Source: Myxococcales bacterium
GTDB lineage: Bacteria; Myxococcota_A; Polyangia; JAHFDS01
Direction of reading: 5' to 3'
Assembly: GCA_023248855.1 (NCBI GenBank)
Contig: JAHFDS010000029.1
Location: 1 to 34,554, forward strand
DNA: 34,554 bases
A program made the translations under genes and the position numbers. This document shows, one piece after another, positions 1-8,809 of the stretch (the stretch's first letter is position 1; every line of letters starts with the position of its first letter). Below the pieces are notes generated by a model. That model made no database searches. It was not told where the DNA came from and worked only from the letters and a program-made list of their open reading frames with translations.

Positions 1-328
1 CGAGGTCGCCATTGCCACGCGGCCCGCCTGCGCCGCCCGCGCCGCCCGCGCCGCCCGCGCCGCCCGCGCCGTCGTACAGGACGGCGTCGGCGCCCGCCTG
101 CTCGGACAGGGCCAGGAACGACAAGTCCCCCTCGGCGAGGTCCACGAGGCCATTGACCTCGTCCACCGAGGCGGCGCTCTCGACCGAGAGCTCATCGGAC
201 TGCTGGGCGATCGCGTCGTCTTGCGACTGGCCCGTTCCGCCTGGGGTGGTGGGCTTGCCGTCGCTTCCGCAACCGGCAGCCAGCAGGGCGCCCGTGAGCG
301 TGAACTGGATCCAGTGGAGCTTCCTCAT
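1..328 (-). CDS. Putative lipoprotein with Gly/Ala-rich (GGA)n tail, truncated at window edge
   Basis: Manual translation of minus strand from ATG at 328: MRKLHWIQFTLTGALLAAGCGSDGKPTTPGG...LYDGAGGAGGAGGAGGAGGPRGNGDL; lipobox LAAGC; no stop before the edge, so missing from the ORF track. Confidence 0.75.
   Translation of the reverse strand, partial: MRKLHWIQFTLTGALLAAGCGSDGKPTTPGGTGQSQDDAIAQQSDELSVESAASVDEVNGLVDLAEGDLSFLALSEQAGADAVLYDGAGGAGGAGGAGGAGGPRGNGDL
32..71. repeat. 9-bp tandem repeat (gccgcccgc), 4 copies plus partial, inside the lipoprotein CDS
   Basis: Direct reading of gccgcccgc at 32-40, 41-49, 50-58 and 59-67, then a partial copy. Confidence 0.9.
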
Positions 329-423
329 GCGTCTTCCTCCGGTTTCGGGCGTCTTGCCCGCGTCTGGCCAGTAGGACGAGACCCGGGCCGCCGAGGTTCC
401 CTGCGCGCCAAAGTCGAGCGGGT

Positions 424-1938
424 TCAACGCTTTGCGGCGTCGAGCCCGAAGAACCGGCGGATGCGGGCGACGAGCACGCCCTGCGCCACGGCGAACGTGG
501 CGGCGGCGTCGCCTCCGGCCGAGTCCCGCGCTTGCTGCAGCTCCAGCTGGCGCCGCGCGACCGCGGCCGCGACCGCCTCGGCCACCTCGTTGCGCTGCAC
601 GAGGCGCTGGAAGCCGAGCTTGTCCAGCTCGTAGCACTCGAGCTCCGTCAGCGCGACCACCGTGGCCGCGCGTGGCACACCAGCGAGCAGCGACATCTCG
701 CCGAAGAAGCTCGGCGCGGTCAGCTCGGCCACCTTCTCCTTGGCATCGCCGACCGACAGCTTGACGCCCACCTTGCCGGCCGCGAGCACGTAGACCGAGT
801 GACCGGCGGCCCCCTCCTGCATGACGGTCTCGCCGCGGGAATAGGGCATGGGTCGCAGCTCGTCGGCCAGGGCGAGCAGGTCGTCCCAGGGCAGATCGGC
901 GAAGAGCTCGACCGACGCGAGGACGGCGGCGCGACGGTTGCGCTCGGACTGCCGTTCATTCACGCGGTCGGCCTCGGTCTGCTCGAGCAGGTGGATCGGG
1001 ATGGGCGGCGGCCACAGCGCGCCGAGGCGCGACAGCACGAAGTAGATGCGCGTGCGCACGACGCTGTCGGTCGAGACGAAGCGGCCGAGCTCGGTGAGCC
1101 AGTAGCGGACCTGGTAGCGTGCATGGTGCTCGCCGAGCTCGATGCACGTGCAGCTCGGCGGCTGCTCGGACGAGACCCGCGGCAGCTGCGAGCCGAGGGC
1201 CGCTTCGACCGCCTCGATCACCTGGGCCGGCGAGACCTTGAAGCTCGCCCGGAACTCGACGCGCCGGCGCCAGTTGCCGGCCCTGCCGCGGCGGCGGCCG
1301 ACCACGGTGACCTGACTCTTGCCGAGCAGCGCGTTCGGGACCAGCACCGTCTCGCCGTTCGGCGTCTCGACCGCGGTGTGGCGCCAGCTGATCTCGACGA
1401 CCCGTCCGAAGGTGTCCCCCATCCGGATCCACTCGCCGACGGCGATGGACCGGTCGAGCTGAAGGGCGAGCCCACCCATCACGTTGCCGAGGGTGTCCTG
1501 CAGCGCGAAGCCGATGACCGCGGTGGCGACCGCCGAGGTGGCGATGATGCCGGAGAGGTTGACCCCGGCGCGCCGGGCCACGCTGAGAAGGACGATGATC
1601 GACGCCACGCCGAGCAGCACGTCGCGCAGGATCCGCGGCGTCCTGACGCCGACGAGGGGCAAGAGGCGCCCGAAGAGCAGGCTGCCCGCGAGCCACACGA
1701 AGGCCAGGCCCGCGGAGCAGAGCGCGAGAAAGCTCGCATCGGGGTAGAGGGCGTGTTGCCGGCCGATGCCGGCGGCGAGGCCGACCGCCACGAGGTGCAC
1801 CCCGAGCAGCACGAAGGAGCCGATGAGCCCGCGCCGCTCGTCTCGCGCCGCCCGCTGCACGAGGAGCGCGGCGACCAGCGAGAAGCCCACGAGGCCCAAG
1901 GTGTGGTGGCGCTGGAGCTCGGCCCACAGCTGGTCCAT
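424..1938 (-). CDS. MscS-family channel with C-terminal cyclic-nucleotide-binding domain
   Basis: ORF of 504 aa; MscS pore-like segment VNLSGIIATSAVATAVIGFALQDTLGNVMGGLALQLDRSIAVGEWI; cNMP-binding cassette-like FFGEMSLLAGVPRAATV. Confidence 0.88.
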   Translation of the reverse strand: MDQLWAELQRHHTLGLVGFSLVAALLVQRAARDERRGLIGSFVLLGVHLVAVGLAAGIGRQHALYPDASFLALCSAGLAFVWLAGSLLFGRLLPLVGVRTPRILRDVLLGVASIIVLLSVARRAGVNLSGIIATSAVATAVIGFALQDTLGNVMGGLALQLDRSIAVGEWIRMGDTFGRVVEISWRHTAVETPNGETVLVPNALLGKSQVTVVGRRRGRAGNWRRRVEFRASFKVSPAQVIEAVEAALGSQLPRVSSEQPPSCTCIELGEHHARYQVRYWLTELGRFVSTDSVVRTRIYFVLSRLGALWPPPIPIHLLEQTEADRVNERQSERNRRAAVLASVELFADLPWDDLLALADELRPMPYSRGETVMQEGAAGHSVYVLAAGKVGVKLSVGDAKEKVAELTAPSFFGEMSLLAGVPRAATVVALTELECYELDKLGFQRLVQRNEVAEAVAAAVARRQLELQQARDSAGGDAAATFAVAQGVLVARIRRFFGLDAAKR

Positions 1939-2026
1939 CGCACTTCACGGTACCACGGGGCGGGTCGGTGCCGGCGCACGCTCCCAGAGCCACGTTTGGG
2001 CCGCATGGCGGCCTGCGATAAGCTGA

Positions 2027-3769
2027 TTGCGCATGCGCACCCGTCGCGCCGTCTACGTGGTCGACGCGGCCCTGCAGGACGGGCCGATCACCGACCGCCC
2101 CACCGCCACGCTCGACCAGCAGTGCCTCGAGGCGGCTCGCAGGCTGGTCGGGGACCAGCCGACCCTGCGCAGCGGCATCGAGGCCGTCTACTTCGGCACG
2201 ATGGGCGTCTTCCGCGGGGTCGCCTGTGCGCGCCTCGCACCCGCGCACATCCCGAACCAGCTGCGTCGGGAGCTCGGTCTCGACGGCCTGCGTGGCAGCG
2301 GCTACCACACCTATCTGTCGACCTCCGAGTCCGGGGCGGTGGCCCTCATCAAGGCGTTCCAGGACCTCGCGGACGGGCGCTTCGAGACCGTGCTCGTCGT
2401 CGCCGGCGAGCAGATGTTCTCGCTCGATCCAGCGCAGCGCGCCGACGATCGCGCCGACATCGCGCACTGGATCCGCTCGGTCGTGGATCCGGTCGAGGCC
2501 GATCGGTATGGCCTATCCATGCCCTGGATCGGCAACCTCTTGTTCGATCACCAGCTCTGGCACTCGGGTCTTTCGCCGGCGCTGTGGCGCGACGTCATCG
2601 AGACCGCGACCCTCGACAAGTACGAGTGGAGCCACCTCTATCCAGCCACCATGCAGGGCGCCAAGGAGCTCGCTCAGCCGGCCTCGACGGTCACCGCGGC
2701 GCGCTACCGCGACGACGCCCGGGACCCGTGGGTGACACCCCACTTCCGCCGTGACGATCTGTGCGCCAACGCCAACGGTGCGACGGCGATCGTGCTCTCG
2801 ACTGCGGCCTCGATCGTGGGTCGGGCCCGCCGCAAGGTGCGGATCGTCGGCATGGGAGAGGGCCACACCTCGATCGCTCTCGCGGGGCGAGGCGGCCCCC
2901 TTGCCAGGCCCTCGAGCATCCGGCGCGCCCTGCGCGAGCTCTGCACCGACGCGGCCATCGATCCCGCGATGCTGTGGGACGATCGCCCGGGCGCCCCGAC
3001 CGCCGGCATCTACCACGACGCGTTTCCATCGATCGAGCTCGCGTTCCTGTACGAGATCGCGCGGCTCGCCGAGCCCGACGACACCCAACGCTGGCGCTGG
3101 GTGTGTGAGCGCTTCGTGCGCAGCTGGTCGAACCCGCTCGGCGGACTGTGCGCGAGCGGCCACGCTCTCGGGAACTCGGGCCTGTTCCAGGTCGCGAAGG
3201 CGTTCCATAGCCTGGCCCGGGACACCCGCTACCTGCGCCTCGGCGATCCGACGCTGGCCGCCTACGAGGCCGCGATGGGGGCCAAACAATACCTCGTGAC
3301 CAGCGTGGGCTCGGCGCTGACCAACGTCATCGCGACGTTGCTGGTAGACGAGGACGACCTCGCGTCGCGCGAGCGGCTGGTCGAGGCCGAGCGTCGCCAT
3401 GCCCCCGGCGAGGTCGATCACGCCTTCGCACGCGAGGCCGTGGAGGCGCGCTTCGCGGAAGCGGCGTGCGCGCCCGGAGAGGGCGTGGTGCTCGGCGCCA
3501 CGCGGGTGCGCGGGGAGAGTGGTCCAGCCTGGGCGTACCTCGTGCAGGCGGGCGCCGGCACTCGGCTCGCTCTCGGCCCCGCGAGCGCAGTCGAGCCCTA
3601 CCCGGTCGGGTCGCGGGTCGGGTTCATCGTGCGCGACGCACGGACGGAGCTGGCCGGGATGCAGGGCATCGCGGTGCCGGCTCCGATCGCGGAGCCTTCG
3701 GTCGAGCGGGCCGTGCGAGCCGCCCTCGACGCCGCGCGCAGCGGGCGGTTGCGGCGCCGCTTCGAGTGA
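2027..3769 (+). CDS. SCP2-type thiolase-like protein with possible C-terminal OB-fold (DUF35-like) segment
   Basis: ORF of 580 aa; thiolase-like VLVVAGEQM, HDAFPSIELAFLYEI (compare HDCF of SCP2 thiolases) and NPLGGLCASGHALGNSG. The position of the usual CASG motif reads SESG. Confidence 0.7.
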   Translation: MRMRTRRAVYVVDAALQDGPITDRPTATLDQQCLEAARRLVGDQPTLRSGIEAVYFGTMGVFRGVACARLAPAHIPNQLRRELGLDGLRGSGYHTYLSTSESGAVALIKAFQDLADGRFETVLVVAGEQMFSLDPAQRADDRADIAHWIRSVVDPVEADRYGLSMPWIGNLLFDHQLWHSGLSPALWRDVIETATLDKYEWSHLYPATMQGAKELAQPASTVTAARYRDDARDPWVTPHFRRDDLCANANGATAIVLSTAASIVGRARRKVRIVGMGEGHTSIALAGRGGPLARPSSIRRALRELCTDAAIDPAMLWDDRPGAPTAGIYHDAFPSIELAFLYEIARLAEPDDTQRWRWVCERFVRSWSNPLGGLCASGHALGNSGLFQVAKAFHSLARDTRYLRLGDPTLAAYEAAMGAKQYLVTSVGSALTNVIATLLVDEDDLASRERLVEAERRHAPGEVDHAFAREAVEARFAEAACAPGEGVVLGATRVRGESGPAWAYLVQAGAGTRLALGPASAVEPYPVGSRVGFIVRDARTELAGMQGIAVPAPIAEPSVERAVRAALDAARSGRLRRRFE

Positions 3770-3796
3770 GTCGCACGAGGCTTCGGAGCTGGTCGA

Positions 3797-4507
3797 TCAG
3801 CCGCGCGTACGCGTGCCGGTGACGAACGCGCGCGCGATGAGCGCGCCCGTGAACGACGTGCGCAGGTAGAAGCCACGCGGGAGCGACAGGATCGGGCCGC
3901 CCTCTTCGTCAGCCGAGAGGCGCCGTGCTTGCCCGTGCGCCGCCTTGGGTCGAACCTGGACCACTTCGCCAAGGTGCGCCGTCACGTCGTCGATGCGACC
4001 CGAGCCGATCAGGCCCTGGAAGAGCGCGTGGTCCGAGCTCAGCCGCGCTTCTTCCTCGGGCGACGGGCTCCAGAGCAGTGGCGCGCCCACTGGGCGGTCG
4101 GAGAGCGGCAGCTCCGGCAGCGCGAGCACGGGCACCCATAACACGCGCGCGATCTTGGCGCGCAAGCGTGAGCCGAGCCAGGAGGTGCGGACCAGCTCGT
4201 CAGGGTGCAGGGAGCACACGAAGGTGGTCTCGCGCGGCCGGCCGCGCCGGTCCACCGGGAGGGTCTTGAGCTCGACGCCCAGGGTCGCGAAGTCAGGTCC
4301 CGGGCGCGACCCCGCGTCGGCCCCGAGCGCGGCCTCGAGGAGCGCGCCGACGAACCCCTTCGCCCGTCGCTGGTCTGGCGCGACCTCGCGCCCGAGCCAG
4401 GCGGCGAGCTGTCCGATGGTGCAGCCGGCGAGCGCATCAGCACGGGCCAGCAGCTCACTCTCGGTGCGCGGGACAGGGGGCCGGCTGGATTGTTGCGAGC
4501 GCTGCAT
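3797..4507 (-). CDS. mutH: DNA mismatch repair endonuclease MutH
   Basis: ORF of 236 aa; strong family motifs GADAGSRPGPDFATLGVELKTLPVDRRGRPRETTFVC, APLLWSPSPEEE, VRPKAA and LPRGFYLRTSFTGALIARAF, recalled as matching E. coli MutH. Confidence 0.93.
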   Translation of the reverse strand: MQRSQQSSRPPVPRTESELLARADALAGCTIGQLAAWLGREVAPDQRRAKGFVGALLEAALGADAGSRPGPDFATLGVELKTLPVDRRGRPRETTFVCSLHPDELVRTSWLGSRLRAKIARVLWVPVLALPELPLSDRPVGAPLLWSPSPEEEARLSSDHALFQGLIGSGRIDDVTAHLGEVVQVRPKAAHGQARRLSADEEGGPILSLPRGFYLRTSFTGALIARAFVTGTRTRG

Positions 4508-4580
4508 GGTGCCCCCGCCGCCTCGGGGGTGGGTGGGTTCGTATCACGCACCCCTGACAGGGACCGCCTCGCGCCGGCCA

Positions 4581-4595
4581 GCGCCCCAATGGCGC
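4581..4595. repeat. Short inverted repeat GCGCC-ccaat-GGCGC upstream of mutH
   Basis: Direct reading; perfect 5-bp arms. Confidence 0.5.
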
Positions 4596-4669
4596 TGCAA
4601 TCGCAAATCGACGCCCCTCGGCCGCCAATCGCAAGGGGAGGGGGCCCGTGAGGACTTGTCCGAACGGGG

Positions 4670-4690
4670 AGGGGATGCTCGGCATCCCCT
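4670..4690 (-). terminator. Hairpin AGGGGATGC-tcg-GCATCCCCT downstream of the rhodanese gene, possible terminator
   Basis: Perfect 9-bp stem with 3-nt loop; no U tract seen. Confidence 0.45.
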
Positions 4691-4693
4691 ATG

Positions 4694-4715
4694 CGGCCGC
4701 CTTCCGAGGCGGCCG
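4694..4715 (-). terminator. Hairpin CGGCCGCC-ttccga-GGCGGCCG downstream of the rhodanese gene, possible terminator
   Basis: Perfect 8-bp GC stem with 6-nt loop, 9 nt past the rhodanese stop; no U tract. Confidence 0.45.
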
Positions 4716-4723
4716 ATCGGAAA

Positions 4724-5254
4724 CTAGTTCGGCAGCTCGGTCGCGAGCTTGCTCGTGCCGCCGCCGGCCGCTTGCCACCCGTCGTATCCACCGGCGAGCA
4801 CCTCGACAGCCTCGATGCCGTCGCCGAGCAGGTGCTCGCCCGCGTAGCTGGCGCGGGTGCCGTCCTGGCAGTACAGCACCACGGGGCGTCCATCGGCACG
4901 CAGCTCCGCCAGCTGCACGAGCAGGCTCGCGATCGGCCAGGACCGTGCCCCCGGGATCATGCCGTGCGCGGCTTCCACGGGTTCGCGAACGTCGATGATC
5001 AGCACTCGCTCGCGCCGCTCGATGCGATCGCGCAGCGCCGCCACGGTCACGAGCGGCGCCTTGCGGCCCATCGGCCGGGGTGCCCGGCTGGCCACCGGTG
5101 CGGGGCGCGGGGCTGCATCGAGCTGCTCCGCCATGCCCTGAGCCAATCGCCGGATGAGCCTGATCGGACCCAGCTCCGGCGCCGGCAGGCCGGCCAGCGC
5201 CCGCAGGCCGCGCGCGATGCGCTTTTTCGCGTCGAACATCGAATGAACCTCCAC
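4724..5254 (-). CDS. Rhodanese-like domain protein
   Basis: ORF of 176 aa; VLIIDVREPVEAAHGMIPGA, active-site loop YCQDGTRAS, GGYDGWQAAGG. An alternative start at 5239 (MFDAKKR) is possible. Confidence 0.88.
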   Translation of the reverse strand: MEVHSMFDAKKRIARGLRALAGLPAPELGPIRLIRRLAQGMAEQLDAAPRPAPVASRAPRPMGRKAPLVTVAALRDRIERRERVLIIDVREPVEAAHGMIPGARSWPIASLLVQLAELRADGRPVVLYCQDGTRASYAGEHLLGDGIEAVEVLAGGYDGWQAAGGGTSKLATELPN

Positions 5255-5295
5255 CGGCGCGGAATGTAGTGACGTCGGCCGCAGCGATCAACCCC

Positions 5296-5562
5296 TCAGG
5301 TTCCCTTCTTTCGCCGGAGGATCCGGGCCAGCTCGCTTCGCCCCACGCGCATGGCGCCGGCGGCCTCCGCCACCCGGGCGAGCTCGACCGGCAGGTCGTA
5401 GTGCTCGCGATCTGTCCCTGCCAGGTGGAGCGCGCGCACGGGAAGACCGGCTCGCAGCGCGAACGCCGCCAGCTCGATCCGCCCGGGTTCGCCCGCGAGG
5501 TCGGACAGGAGATGCGAGGTGGCGCGGCGACCCCAGCGCACCGGGGGATCCATCACGATCAT
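5296..5562 (-). CDS. DUF4031-family small protein
   Basis: ORF of 88 aa; MIVMDPPVRWGRRATSHLLSD...ELAAFALRAGLPVRALH...DREHYDLP resembles DUF4031 (W-x-HL-x-SD and HYD-P). Confidence 0.7.
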   Translation of the reverse strand: MIVMDPPVRWGRRATSHLLSDLAGEPGRIELAAFALRAGLPVRALHLAGTDREHYDLPVELARVAEAAGAMRVGRSELARILRRKKGT

Positions 5563-5568
5563 GTCCGC

Positions 5569-6783
5569 CTACGCGAAGGCATGGCCCAGCCCTCGATAGG
5601 TGCGCGTGCGCCCGACCGGCTGGTCGCCGCGCACGAGCAGGTACTCGCCGAAGTGCTCGGCGAGCTCCCCCCCCTTGGCGTGGCGGAAGAACACGGGATC
5701 GCCGGGGCGCAGGGCGCGCGCGGCAGCGCCGCGGACCGGCGTCTGCACCTCCCCCGCGCCCTCGAGCGGTACCAGACGGAGGCCGCGCGGCAGGTACGGC
5801 AGCGGGAGGCGGTCCGCGCCAGCCGCCCCCGAAGCCACGTAGCCGCCGCCGTGGCAGGTCACGACGCCGCGGGTGGGCGTGCGCGCGACCTGGAGCGCGA
5901 ACAGGGCGGCAGGCACGAGCGAGAGGCCACGGTAGTAGTCGAAGAGGTGGCTGGCCAGAAAGCCCGAGCCGGCCGTGGTCTCGCTCACCCAGGGCTCACG
6001 CGCGGTCTCGAGAAGCGAGCCGGTCCCCCCGCCGTTGAAGAGCGGCGCCGGTAGCCCTGCGCGAACGAGCGCCTCCGCGACGGCCCTTCGCCTGGCCGAT
6101 ACGGCCCGGATGGAGGCGCGTCGGATGGCAGCCCGCAACGGGTTGGTCGCACGCGAGAACGGGCTCTGGTCCGGCAAGCCCGCCACCTGGGCCTCGTAAC
6201 CCATGATCCCCCCGAAGGCGAGCCCCGGCGTGTCGTTCGCTGCGCGGGCGAGGGCCACCACCTCCTCGGGGCTCCGCACCGGGCTCCGCAAGACGCCCAG
6301 GTGGGCACCGAGCACGCGCAGGGACAGATCGAGCTCCACCACCACGCGCACGCGCACGCCGCGCGCCCGCGCCGCCCGCGCCAGGGGATCCATCTGTGCA
6401 GGCGAATCGATCACCGCGGCCACCCGGACGCCCCTTTCGGCCAGCTCGACCAGCGTCGTCACGTCCGCCGCCTGCGCGCTCGGGTACGCCACGAGCAGGT
6501 CGCCAAAGCCTCGGTCCGCGAGCAAGCGCGCCTCGCGCGCCGAGTAGCACATCACGCCCGAGATGCGCGCGCCCCCGCGCGCGCAGATGGCCTCGAGCAG
6601 CGCGGGGCAGCGCACCGACTTCGACGCCACCCGCAGGGTCTGCCCCGGTCGCACGCGCGAGAGCAGCCGATCCACGTTGGTCTCGAGCGCGTCGAGATCG
6701 CACAGCGCCAGCGGCAGTGGCTCGCCGGCGATCGCGCGGCAGTAGCGCGCGTACTCGGGCCAGGCCGCGGGCCTCACGAGCAC
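5569..6783 (-). CDS. Amino acid deaminase/aldolase (alanine racemase N-terminal / D-threonine aldolase-like, PLP fold)
   Basis: ASKSVR candidate PLP-Lys, FNGGGTGS, FRHAKGGELAEHFGEYLLVRG. The ORF track starts at 6927, but GTG at 6783 avoids overlap with the upstream gene; GTG at 6777 is an alternative. Confidence 0.82.
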   Translation of the reverse strand: MLVRPAAWPEYARYCRAIAGEPLPLALCDLDALETNVDRLLSRVRPGQTLRVASKSVRCPALLEAICARGGARISGVMCYSAREARLLADRGFGDLLVAYPSAQAADVTTLVELAERGVRVAAVIDSPAQMDPLARAARARGVRVRVVVELDLSLRVLGAHLGVLRSPVRSPEEVVALARAANDTPGLAFGGIMGYEAQVAGLPDQSPFSRATNPLRAAIRRASIRAVSARRRAVAEALVRAGLPAPLFNGGGTGSLLETAREPWVSETTAGSGFLASHLFDYYRGLSLVPAALFALQVARTPTRGVVTCHGGGYVASGAAGADRLPLPYLPRGLRLVPLEGAGEVQTPVRGAAARALRPGDPVFFRHAKGGELAEHFGEYLLVRGDQPVGRTRTYRGLGHAFA

Positions 6784-6787
6784 CGGT

Positions 6788-8809
6788 TCACTCGCACGGG
6801 GCGTCCTCGGCCCCGGAGGCGACCACGACCGGCACCTCTGCCGCCGCGAGCGCCCGCAGGAAGCAGCGGATCTGACGCTTGGGCGAGGCGGTCTGGAACA
6901 CCACCTCGTGACCGTCCTCGACGCCATCCTCTCGTTGCTGCACCACGATCGCCGTCGCGCCTCCGGCGTTGCCGCGCGCGGGCAGCGCGAGCCTTTGCCG
7001 CCCCGAGAAGTCGAGCACGCGCTCGATCGCGTCGAACCCGGCGAGCTCGGGCGTGCTCGCGTCGAGCGCGTCGCCGCCGACGTCGAGCCCCGCGGACAGC
7101 GTGGTCGCGTTGGCGATCGCGGGCAGGATGTAGTGATCGACGATGCCCTGCACCATGAGGACGTGCCTCGGGCTCGCGCCGCGCGTGATCGCCGGCGCGT
7201 ACACCGGTGGATCGGCCGATTCGCCGGCCCATTGCAGGAGCATGAGCTCGATGTCGTGGGGGCCGAGCTCGTGCCCGACCAGCGCCTCGGCGAAGCCGCG
7301 CACCGCGAGGGGCTTCTGCTTGAAGAGGACGTTCTCGATCCAGCTCCCGCCTGCCCCCGACAGCAACAGGGCCTTGAAGCGAGGCTCGGCGGCCATCGCG
7401 AGGGGGGCGATGGTGGCGCCCATCGAGTGGCCCATGAGCGCCAGCCGCTCAGCGTCGAATCGCACCATCGTCGACGCTGGCGGCGGCGCGGACGCGCTCC
7501 GAGGACAATCGGAGGCGTCGACCGTCACGCCCTCGAGGACGTGCGCCGCGAGCGCGAGCTCGAGCGCCGACTGCCGCACGTTGTCGCGCATCGCCACGGG
7601 GTTGAGCACGTTGAAGATGAGCAGCTGCTCGTCCATGTGGGAGACGTTGCGCAGGCCGCCGTGCGGACCGTCGATGCTCGCGCCCGCCCAGCCCGCCTGG
7701 GCGAACGTGCGCGCGAGCCCGCTGCCCGGCACCCTCACGCGCCCGGTCGCGTCGCGGACGCCCCGGTCCACGAGGGGGCGTTCGCCGCCGCCGCCGGTCC
7801 TCGAGAACACGACGAGCGGCAGCGGCCCCGAGCCGCGCGCGCGCGGCACCGTCACGACGACGTTCGCTCGCTCGTGCCCCTGCAGCAGGGGTGCGCCGTC
7901 GGGTCCTGGCACCCAGTCGCCGCCCTCGCTCTGATAGGGCGGTGTGCCGCGCTGGTAAACCGGCATCGCGATCGTGCCCGCGTAGACGCAGTAGTCGTCG
8001 AACACCTCGCCCCGCCGGAGCGGGTCCTCGGGCGTCGGCACGCGCGCCAGCGCCGCCCGGACGGCACGCTCGAGCACAACCGTCGGCCGCCAGGTGCGGA
8101 ACACCGTGAGGCCCGCGATCTGCGCGCGGTCCACGCCCATCTCTCCCAGCGCCGCGATCGCGTCCCGGTACGCCGAGAACGCGGCCTCCGACATCCCCGC
8201 GGGCCGCTGGCCCGAGACCAGTGCCGCGATCGCGGAGGGCCGCCCGACCGGGGCGCCTGCCGTGTCGCGCAGGGTGCGGAAAGCGACAGCCGCGTACGTG
8301 GTGTCCGGCTCCAGCGGCAAGCCCTGATACGGCAGGAGCGCGAGCGCGTGCCGCGCCGCGGGGCCGCGAAACTCCGGGGCCGCGGCCAGGACGGGATGCC
8401 GCCTGCCGTACACCGGCGAGCTCCGGTCGACGGCGACCAGCCACACCGGAGAGTCGCCGCGCGTGCTGGCGTGTGGATCGGGTAGCGCCCGCGCGTCGAT
8501 CGCGGCGCTCGTCGGCAGGTAAATCGTCGAGGTCAGCCCGAAGCCGTCGGCGTCGGCCAGGATGGCCAGCATCTGCGCAACGATGTCTCGCGGGTCGGTC
8601 GCGAGCCCCTCGAGCGTCACGCGGCCGTCCGCGCGTCGTCGGGTCTCGGAGGGCAGGGGCGTGGCCCAGAACGGCGCGCCTTCGGCGAGCTCGAATTTGA
8701 AGATCGTGCCCGCGTCGTCGCGCGCAGGCACGGGCTGCGGGCTGGTGGGCGCGCGCTCGCCACAGGCCAGCAGGGCGCAGATGGTGAGGCCGGCCGGGGA
8801 TGCTCTCAC
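6788..8809 (-). CDS. Predicted secreted alpha/beta hydrolase
   Basis: ORF of 673 aa with GTG start; N-terminal signal-like ICALLACGE; nucleophile elbow LMGHSMGATIAPLA (GxSxG). Confidence 0.75.
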   Translation of the reverse strand: MRASPAGLTICALLACGERAPTSPQPVPARDDAGTIFKFELAEGAPFWATPLPSETRRRADGRVTLEGLATDPRDIVAQMLAILADADGFGLTSTIYLPTSAAIDARALPDPHASTRGDSPVWLVAVDRSSPVYGRRHPVLAAAPEFRGPAARHALALLPYQGLPLEPDTTYAAVAFRTLRDTAGAPVGRPSAIAALVSGQRPAGMSEAAFSAYRDAIAALGEMGVDRAQIAGLTVFRTWRPTVVLERAVRAALARVPTPEDPLRRGEVFDDYCVYAGTIAMPVYQRGTPPYQSEGGDWVPGPDGAPLLQGHERANVVVTVPRARGSGPLPLVVFSRTGGGGERPLVDRGVRDATGRVRVPGSGLARTFAQAGWAGASIDGPHGGLRNVSHMDEQLLIFNVLNPVAMRDNVRQSALELALAAHVLEGVTVDASDCPRSASAPPPASTMVRFDAERLALMGHSMGATIAPLAMAAEPRFKALLLSGAGGSWIENVLFKQKPLAVRGFAEALVGHELGPHDIELMLLQWAGESADPPVYAPAITRGASPRHVLMVQGIVDHYILPAIANATTLSAGLDVGGDALDASTPELAGFDAIERVLDFSGRQRLALPARGNAGGATAIVVQQREDGVEDGHEVVFQTASPKRQIRCFLRALAAAEVPVVVASGAEDAPCE

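Noticed and set aside
12-374. MPRGPPAPPAPP... proline-rich ORF
   Set aside because: Antisense of the (GGA)n lipoprotein; the minus-strand reading has a lipobox and a coherent start.
532-2754. 740-aa plus-strand ORF
   Set aside because: Crosses the MscS gene antisense and the thiolase-like gene out of frame; composition is His/Arg/Ala-rich with no domain.
6908-8485. 525-aa plus-strand ORF
   Set aside because: Antisense to the alpha/beta hydrolase with its GHSMG motif.
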